From the NCBI GenBank assembly GCA_035715725.1, contig DASTKT010000197.1:1-45969 (forward strand): a stretch of DNA of 45,969 nt. The letters are read 5' to 3'. Below the pieces are notes generated by a model that worked only from the letters and a program-made list of their open reading frames with translations, made no database searches and had not been told where the DNA came from. The translations under genes were made by a program, and so were the position numbers. How positions within the stretch are numbered: the first letter of the stretch is position 1; each line of letters opens with the position of its first letter. Below are positions 42,501-45,969 of this stretch, piece by piece. The stretch is from JADGGV01 sp035715725 (GTDB lineage: Bacteria > Gemmatimonadota > Gemmatimonadetes > Longimicrobiales > RSA9).

Positions 42501-42600
42501 GGAGCGGGACGAGCCCGCGCGTCCGCACGTGCGTGAGGGATCGACGTCGGCCGCGGGGCGAACGCGCTTCGCGCCCCCTGGACACGAGGGTAGACGGCAT
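39589..42600 (-). CDS. Large secreted M14-family zinc carboxypeptidase
   Basis: 1003 aa from ATG 42600 (SD GGAGAG). A signal segment lies at about 27-50 (LVPLLAALALAGPG). Zinc ligands are H197 and E200 in SGIHSPETGG, and H304 in HDLHEAQ. HDNNRDG supplies the substrate-binding Asn/Arg. The catalytic Glu is probably in NSFGRFYEVQS. About 500 further residues follow the peptidase domain, including a class I glutamine-amidotransferase-like segment (YDVIIFPHVGGSAQS and GGTLITEG), a layout common in big M14 proteins of this kind of bacterium. Likely periplasmic or extracellular protein breakdown. Confidence 0.88.
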   Translation of the reverse strand: MPSTLVSRGREARSPRGRRRSLTHVRTRGLVPLLAALALAGPGTARARAQGAPAVAPAAQADDTVYTRLIHEYLQDPRITTSLVDHLPASATVPTPLKFFGSMPGEPGELRYAKDIHRYFAALAAASPRAKYWPIGTTEEGREQVILAIADSATLARLDDYGAMLGALTDPRRTSEAEARRLIGTAKPIYWITSGIHSPETGGPEMLTELAYRLMVEETPFVRAIRDHVIVFITPVVEVDGREKEVDTYYYGKKTGKQRPPLLYWGKYVQHDNNRDGMGQYLKLTQNITGAFLRWHPTFLHDLHEAQSYLYTSTGTGPYNDWLDPIATNEWWLLAQTEVMEMTKRGVPGVFTYGFYDGWVPNYLFWIANTHNSFGRFYEVQSYGPDTLTLRLPARTTSREWYRANPPLPSIAWGPRNNTNIQESALLIALNKVAQDRELYLENYWLKNRRSVEKGLAGPTFAWVVPAGQRRRVEAADFVNALRRQGVEVQRAGAAASYGGVTVQPGDYVIRADQPYRTLVDMYLSIQNYSPANPLPYDDTGWTMQLMRDVEVRAVRDKGILSAPMTLLAEDARVPGAIQGTGPVLVLDHTTDNTLVTFRFRHADVAMRAAEEDFELAGHHFRAGAIVVPAAERSKLEPSIRELGLSAWATSAGPNVKTHALDVPRIGYVHSWTRTQDEGWVRAALDHYGVPYTYFGDTKLREGKLRAKYDVIIFPHVGGSAQSMVNGLRGKEPIPYRRTALTPNLGTPDASADIRGGIGLEGMLELTRFVEQGGTLITEGATATLFPEYGVTSGVTVETPSQLFVRGSIVRGVFADAGSPILYGYDGKQLPVYFNQAPVLNAGGIPAEFAGFLSGGGAGIPGVGADITPNANVTQRVAPYDESEKAQRPERPQADEAAEFRGRLRRAGLLSQEAQPRVVMQFPANPNDMLLSGTLVGGQYLANRALVVDAPLGQGHVVMFALRPFWRWQTQGTFFLAFNTILNWNDLDAGKVEPTADKAAPQR

Positions 42601-42690
42601 CGGGCTCTCCGGATCCGGATGGGAAGGGGAACGCCGCCGCAGCCGCCCCGCGTGACGCGGGACCGCCACGACCGCCGGCGCGCCCCCACG

Positions 42691-42870
42691 CTACCCGGTC
42701 CGGCCGCCTTTGTCCACCTCGGCGCCCGGCCCGCAGAGCCCCGCGGTGCCGCCTCGCATCCGCCCGAGCGGCACGCCGAATCGGCGGTCCAGCCCCCCGA
42801 ATGACGACCACATGGAGAGGAGGAGAGCGAGCGGCGTCAGCAGCGCGAGAGATTGCGTCAACCGCTCCAT
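42691..42870 (-). CDS. Possible small membrane protein overlapping an SRPBCC gene
   Basis: A 59-aa frame starts at ATG 42870, overlapping the end of the SRPBCC gene by 13 bp, with GGAGGG just before it. It begins MERLTQSLALLTPLALLLSM, a plausible membrane helix, followed by a Gly/Arg-rich tail with no motif. The coupled start and hydrophobic segment argue for a real gene; the tail and lack of known relatives argue against. Confidence 0.4.
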   Translation of the reverse strand: MERLTQSLALLTPLALLLSMWSSFGGLDRRFGVPLGRMRGGTAGLCGPGAEVDKGGRTG

Positions 42871-43559
42871 CGTCCCTCCGCCCGGCGCTGCAACCCGCGA
42901 AGCTGTTCGTTCTGCATCGCCCGGTGCCCGAACCCGGCGAAGCCCTTCAGTACCGGTGTCGGCAGGTGCGCCATGAACCCGTACACCCGCTCGATGAAGC
43001 GCCGGGGCCTCCCCGGATCGCGCGCCCCGGACCCCGAGAGCCAGTGTTCGGCGGCACGGACTCGCACGATAAGGCGCGTGCGGCCGCGCTGGAGCGGCTG
43101 GAGCAGGAACTCCCAGGTCGCCCGCTGGCCCCGCACGGGATCCGGCGGTCCGCCGAGCACCAGGTCATGCGGCGCCTCGACCGCCAGCACGATGAACCCA
43201 TCCTTCGCGCCGGGCACCGCCGGGAACAGATCCCCCTGCTTCACCTGCTGGTACGGCTCCAGCAGGGCCGACGCGCTCGGTCTCCCCCCGTTGTCGATGA
43301 AGTCATAGCTGTACCACCCCCCGCGCCCCGCCCCCATCTGCGCGATCCACGGCCACACCCGCTCGGGCGGCGCGTCGATGGTCACCGCGTGCGTCATCCC
43401 GAACATCGGCCTCGGAATCATCCTGTCCCCGGGCATCGTTGCCTTGCGTTCCCGTGCGGACGACCGGTACGCGCCCACCGTGCAGGCGACGAACGCGAGT
43501 GGCAACATGCCGGCCCCCGCGGCCAGGATGAGCAGGCGCTTCCCGTGTCTCGCGGCCAT
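42858..43559 (-). CDS. Membrane-anchored SRPBCC-fold protein
   Basis: 233 aa. An N-terminal hydrophobic stretch (LLILAAGAGMLPLAFVACTV) probably anchors or exports it. The SRPBCC (START-like ligand-binding) pattern follows: THAVTIDAPPERVWPWIAQM, GGWYSYDFIDNGG, then TWEFLLQPLQRGRTRLIVRV and a C-terminal helix. Ligand unknown. It is divergent from a second lipid-fold gene at 43702. Confidence 0.8.
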   Translation of the reverse strand: MAARHGKRLLILAAGAGMLPLAFVACTVGAYRSSARERKATMPGDRMIPRPMFGMTHAVTIDAPPERVWPWIAQMGAGRGGWYSYDFIDNGGRPSASALLEPYQQVKQGDLFPAVPGAKDGFIVLAVEAPHDLVLGGPPDPVRGQRATWEFLLQPLQRGRTRLIVRVRAAEHWLSGSGARDPGRPRRFIERVYGFMAHLPTPVLKGFAGFGHRAMQNEQLRGLQRRAEGRWSG

Positions 43560-43701
43560 GCCTCACGATAGCATCCTTGCCGGCCCTTCCCGACGGGCGC
43601 CCCCCCACCCGGAGTGCGGGTTTCCCTGACTTTCGACCCGGCCGCAGCAGGCCACATTGGGGTCGATCACCCCCGAAGCATCCGCACGCAGGTGGGACAC
43701 C

Positions 43702-44418
43702 ATGCCCGGGACGCGGCGGCGCCGGCTCCTCGTCATCCTTCCCGGGCTCGTGCTCGCGCCCGCGCTCGGCTGGGGCGCGTACGCCGCCGTCGCCTGGCTC
43801 ACCTTCGGCCACCCGCGCCCGGCCGGCACCTCCGATCCGCTGATGGATCGCCACCTGCCCCACCCGGACATCGCGGAGGTCCACCAGACGCGCGTGGCCG
43901 CTCCTCCGTCGGTCACGTACGCGGTCGCGCGCCGAATGGACCTGCAGCGGTCCGGCATCATCCACGCGATCTTCCGTGGCCGCGAGCTGATCCTCGGCGC
44001 CACTCCCGACGCGCGCCGGCCCCACGTTCCGCTCGTCGACGAGCTCCTCTCGCTCGGCTGGGGCGTGCTCGAGGACGTGCCGGGCCGGCAGCTCGTGTTC
44101 GGGGCCGTCACGCAGCCGTGGCGAACCGACGTCGTCTTCCGCGCGCTGCCCCGCGAGTCCTTCGCCTCCTTCGATTCCGCCGGCTATGTGAAGATCGTCG
44201 TGACGCTCGCGGTGGACTCGGTGGGGCCGAGCGACTCGGTCTTCCGGACCGAGACCCGCGCACTCGCCACCAATCCGGCCGCGCGGGCAAAGTTCCGCCG
44301 GTACTGGTCGGTCTTCTCGCCGGGGATCCTACTGATCCGCAGGGAGGCGGTGCGGCTGGTGCGACGCGAGGCGGAGCGGAGCGAGGCGAAGCGAGGTCCG
44401 GCATCGCAACCGTCCTGA
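43702..44418 (+). CDS. Membrane-anchored SRPBCC-like protein
   Basis: 238 aa from ATG 43702 (MPGTRRRRLLVILPGLVLAP). A single N-terminal membrane segment is followed by a START-like region: EVHQTRVAAPPSVTYAVARR, GRELILGATP, VFGAVTQPWR, then DSVFRTETRALATNPAARAK. Function unknown. An earlier in-frame ATG at 43657 exists, but the stretch between lacks the signal-anchor shape. It resembles its divergent neighbour in architecture. Confidence 0.7.
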   Translation: MPGTRRRRLLVILPGLVLAPALGWGAYAAVAWLTFGHPRPAGTSDPLMDRHLPHPDIAEVHQTRVAAPPSVTYAVARRMDLQRSGIIHAIFRGRELILGATPDARRPHVPLVDELLSLGWGVLEDVPGRQLVFGAVTQPWRTDVVFRALPRESFASFDSAGYVKIVVTLAVDSVGPSDSVFRTETRALATNPAARAKFRRYWSVFSPGILLIRREAVRLVRREAERSEAKRGPASQPS

Positions 44419-44481
44419 GCCGCCGGCCCGTTCTCCCGTCATTCGCGGGGGAGCGACCCGGCGCTGCCGAGGAGAGTGGCC

Positions 44482-45015
44482 ATGAGCACCACCATGGAGA
44501 TCGCCCGGATCCCGAGGCCGGTCGCACCCGGACCGGAGATGGAGGCGCTGGCGCGCTTCCACCGCGACGTCACCTGGAGCGGCCGCATCGTCGCCGGCGG
44601 GATGGGCCCGGGCACGCCGGAAATGACCGCCATCGGGCGCGGCACGCACCAGCGCATCCAGGACGGGCGCTGGATCGTCGGCAGCTACGAGCAGGACCAG
44701 TTCCTCCCCGACGGCACCTTCGTCCTCACCTGGCAGCTGCACTGGGTGGCCGGCTGGGACCCGGCCGCGCGGGAGTACCGCGCGACGGTGGCGGATTGCT
44801 ACGGCCACGCCGAGGTCATGCGGGGGCGGATCGAAGGCGACCGCCTGCACTTCGAGAGCACGGGCGAGCCCCCCGTCCGCATCCGGCTGCTCTGGGACCT
44901 TTCCGACCCGGCGCACGTGGTCTGGCGCAACGAGCTGTCGGTCGGCGGCGGCCCGTGGTCGCTCGTCGAGGAGTACGTCTGCACGCCCGCGCGCGACGGG
45001 AAGGAGCCACGATGA
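44482..45015 (+). CDS. DUF1579-like protein
   Basis: 177 aa from ATG 44482 with GAGGAGAG upstream. Beta-rich single domain: FHRDVTWSGRIVAG, RWIVGSYEQDQF, WQLHWVAGWDPAAREYRATV, RLLWDLSDPAHVVWRNELS. This is the pattern of the DUF1579 (lipocalin-like) family, whose biochemical role is unknown. The stop overlaps the next start (ATGA at 45012-45015). Confidence 0.75.
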   Translation: MSTTMEIARIPRPVAPGPEMEALARFHRDVTWSGRIVAGGMGPGTPEMTAIGRGTHQRIQDGRWIVGSYEQDQFLPDGTFVLTWQLHWVAGWDPAAREYRATVADCYGHAEVMRGRIEGDRLHFESTGEPPVRIRLLWDLSDPAHVVWRNELSVGGGPWSLVEEYVCTPARDGKEPR

Positions 45016-45497
45016 TCCCGCGCGAAGACGCGGTGCCGCTGGCCGTCTCCAACGGCGTGGCATTCGCGCTGCTCGGCGTGGCCGTCAGGTGGCCCCGGGT
45101 CGCCCGCCGGCTCTTCGTGCTGCTCTTCTCGGGCGCGAGCATCTTCAACGCGCTGACAGCGCTCCGGGATCCTCAGATCTACGTCCGCGCGTTCGGCCCT
45201 CTCGCCGTGCTGGAGGCGTACCGCGCATTCATCTCCGGCCCGTTCAGCCGGCACGCACAGGCGATCGTGCTGGCGATCGCGGCGGGCCAGCTCGCGGTCG
45301 CGGCACTCCTCGCCGCAGGCGGACGCTACCGCCGCCTGGGTGCGGTGGGGGCAGTCGTGTTCCTGCTCGCCATCACCCCGCTCGGGCTGGGGTCCGCGTT
45401 CCCCTTCCCGCTCATCGCGATCGTAGCCATTCTGGTGATGGACCGCCGCCTGGAGGGGGCCGGCGCGCGCGGCGGAGCGGCGGTCGGACCGACCTGA
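45012..45497 (+). CDS. Small membrane protein of unknown function
   Basis: 161 aa with four hydrophobic segments (AVSNGVAFALLGVAVRW, LFVLLFSGASIFNALTAL, IVLAIAAGQLAVAALLAAGG, LGAVGAVVFLLAITPLGLGS). Translationally coupled to the DUF1579-like gene. No family recognised. Confidence 0.75.
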   Translation: MIPREDAVPLAVSNGVAFALLGVAVRWPRVARRLFVLLFSGASIFNALTALRDPQIYVRAFGPLAVLEAYRAFISGPFSRHAQAIVLAIAAGQLAVAALLAAGGRYRRLGAVGAVVFLLAITPLGLGSAFPFPLIAIVAILVMDRRLEGAGARGGAAVGPT

Positions 45498-45798
45498 CGA
45501 TGCGCGCCGTTCAGAGCGCCCCCGTTCAGAACGACTAGGATCCGATCACGAGCTCGACAGCGGGAGCCCGCACGAGCGTGGTGGTTCTCGGTTCGGGCAC
45601 AACGTCGCGCCGGCGCCCGCGATTGCCCGGCCACCGGTATGCACGGAAGGGGCAGGCCCGACCGTGCGTCCGGAGCGTCCGGAGCGTCCGCGGCTCCAGC
45701 ACACGCTCAGCTTACCTCGCTGGTGTCCTAGGGGCGGCCCGTGCATCCCAGCCTCCCTCCCCGCCCGTCCTGCGTAACCCTCTGGAGTAGGAGCGCGG

Positions 45799-45845
45799 CC
45801 CGCACCTCGGCAGAAGTGCCAGCCGCGTCAGCATGCGGGTTTTTC
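45799..45845 (+). terminator. Possible rho-independent terminator (+)
   Basis: CCCGCA...TGCGGG encloses a smaller GGCA/TGCC hairpin and is followed directly by a TTTTT run. It could end transcription from the DUF1579-membrane pair, though it is 300 bp after the last stop. Confidence 0.45.
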
Positions 45846-45933
45846 CATGGTTTTCGGGGCCTGGAAGACCCATCGGCGCTCGGCGAGTGGAGGTCAAGTG
45901 ACAGCGGAGAAGGCGAGGCATACCCAACACAAA

Positions 45934-45961
45934 CGCCCCAACGACTTGCATCGTTGGGGCG
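45934..45961 (-). terminator. Rho-independent terminator of an off-window minus-strand gene
   Basis: A perfect 11-bp stem (CGCCCCAACGA and complement) with a 6-nt loop, followed on the minus strand by TTTGTGTT. Its position at the window edge means it terminates something beginning beyond 45969. Confidence 0.7.
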
Positions 45962-45969
45962 CAGTCACC

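Larger units (their letters stand above)
45498..45969. other. Intergenic to window edge, terminators only
   Basis: No gene is recognised. There is a short CGTCCGGAG tandem near 45664-45688 and two terminator-like structures at 45799-45845 and 45934-45961. Confidence 0.5.

Noticed and set aside
39469..42804. A very long open frame on the plus strand opposite the M14 gene (about 1100 codons)
   Set aside because: It is Arg/His/Pro-rich, has no fold or motif, and is the expected antisense shadow of a GC-rich gene. The same holds for 344-3208 and 24213-26957 on the plus strand.
45664..45688. A CGTCCGGAG short tandem
   Set aside because: Only two full units plus a partial one, with no link to any feature.

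Overview
The window is very GC-rich, with dense genes and strong GC bias at third codon positions. It looks like a chromosomal accessory stretch from a Gemmatimonadota-like bacterium. The assignment rests on gene style only: an ECF sigma factor translationally coupled to a Ser/Thr kinase with a PD40 beta-propeller, a TonB receptor with a carboxypeptidase-like N-terminal domain, large secreted M14 and M28 peptidases, a beta-lactamase-fold hydrolase and the tail of an ADOP-type ABC permease. No rRNA, replication gene or CRISPR array is present to confirm it.

Layout. 0.6-5.1 kb (minus strand): the known Hen1/Pnkp RNA-repair pair with a small unknown protein upstream. 5.1-5.9 kb: transposase debris and one copy of a 246-bp repeat. 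5.9-11 kb: a divergent sulfur/selenium/arsenic-type locus. On the minus strand is an ArsM-like methyltransferase whose frame is interrupted by UGA exactly where the family has its conserved cysteine, followed by a SECIS-like hairpin. On the plus strand is an operon of ArsR-rhodanese, persulfide-dioxygenase-like MBL protein, MFS transporter and cysteine desulfurase. 11-16.4 kb: GNAT, YceH-like (DUF480), TetR, a hydrolase-glycosyltransferase fusion and an MddA-like S-methyltransferase. 16.4-17.0 kb: two gene-tail fragments (MFS and ADOP permease). 17-24 kb: M28 peptidase, a tRNA-like remnant, a vanadium-haloperoxidase-like lipoprotein, then ECF sigma plus kinase.

24-34.6 kb (minus strand): a tightly packed eight-gene operon with a good promoter at its head. 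It encodes an alpha/beta hydrolase, GbsR/MarR regulator, SDR, thiolase, acyl-CoA ligase, KAS III-like enzyme, second acyl-CoA ligase and a TonB-dependent receptor. This reads as uptake, CoA activation and beta-oxidation-like breakdown of an unknown acid. 34.6-35.2 kb: IS3-family debris joined to the second copy of the 246-bp repeat. 35-39 kb: secreted serine hydrolase, a chimeric pseudogene, two small membrane proteins and a 12-cysteine metallothionein-like protein. 39.6-42.6 kb: M14 peptidase. 42.7-45.5 kb: SRPBCC proteins, a DUF1579-like protein and a small membrane protein.

Two things stand out. One is the candidate selenoprotein methyltransferase facing a cysteine-desulfurase/rhodanese operon. 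The other is a scatter of gene 3'-end fragments and duplicated segments (81, 246 and 339 bp) lying beside IS3 remnants, which suggests repeated illegitimate or IS-associated rearrangement.
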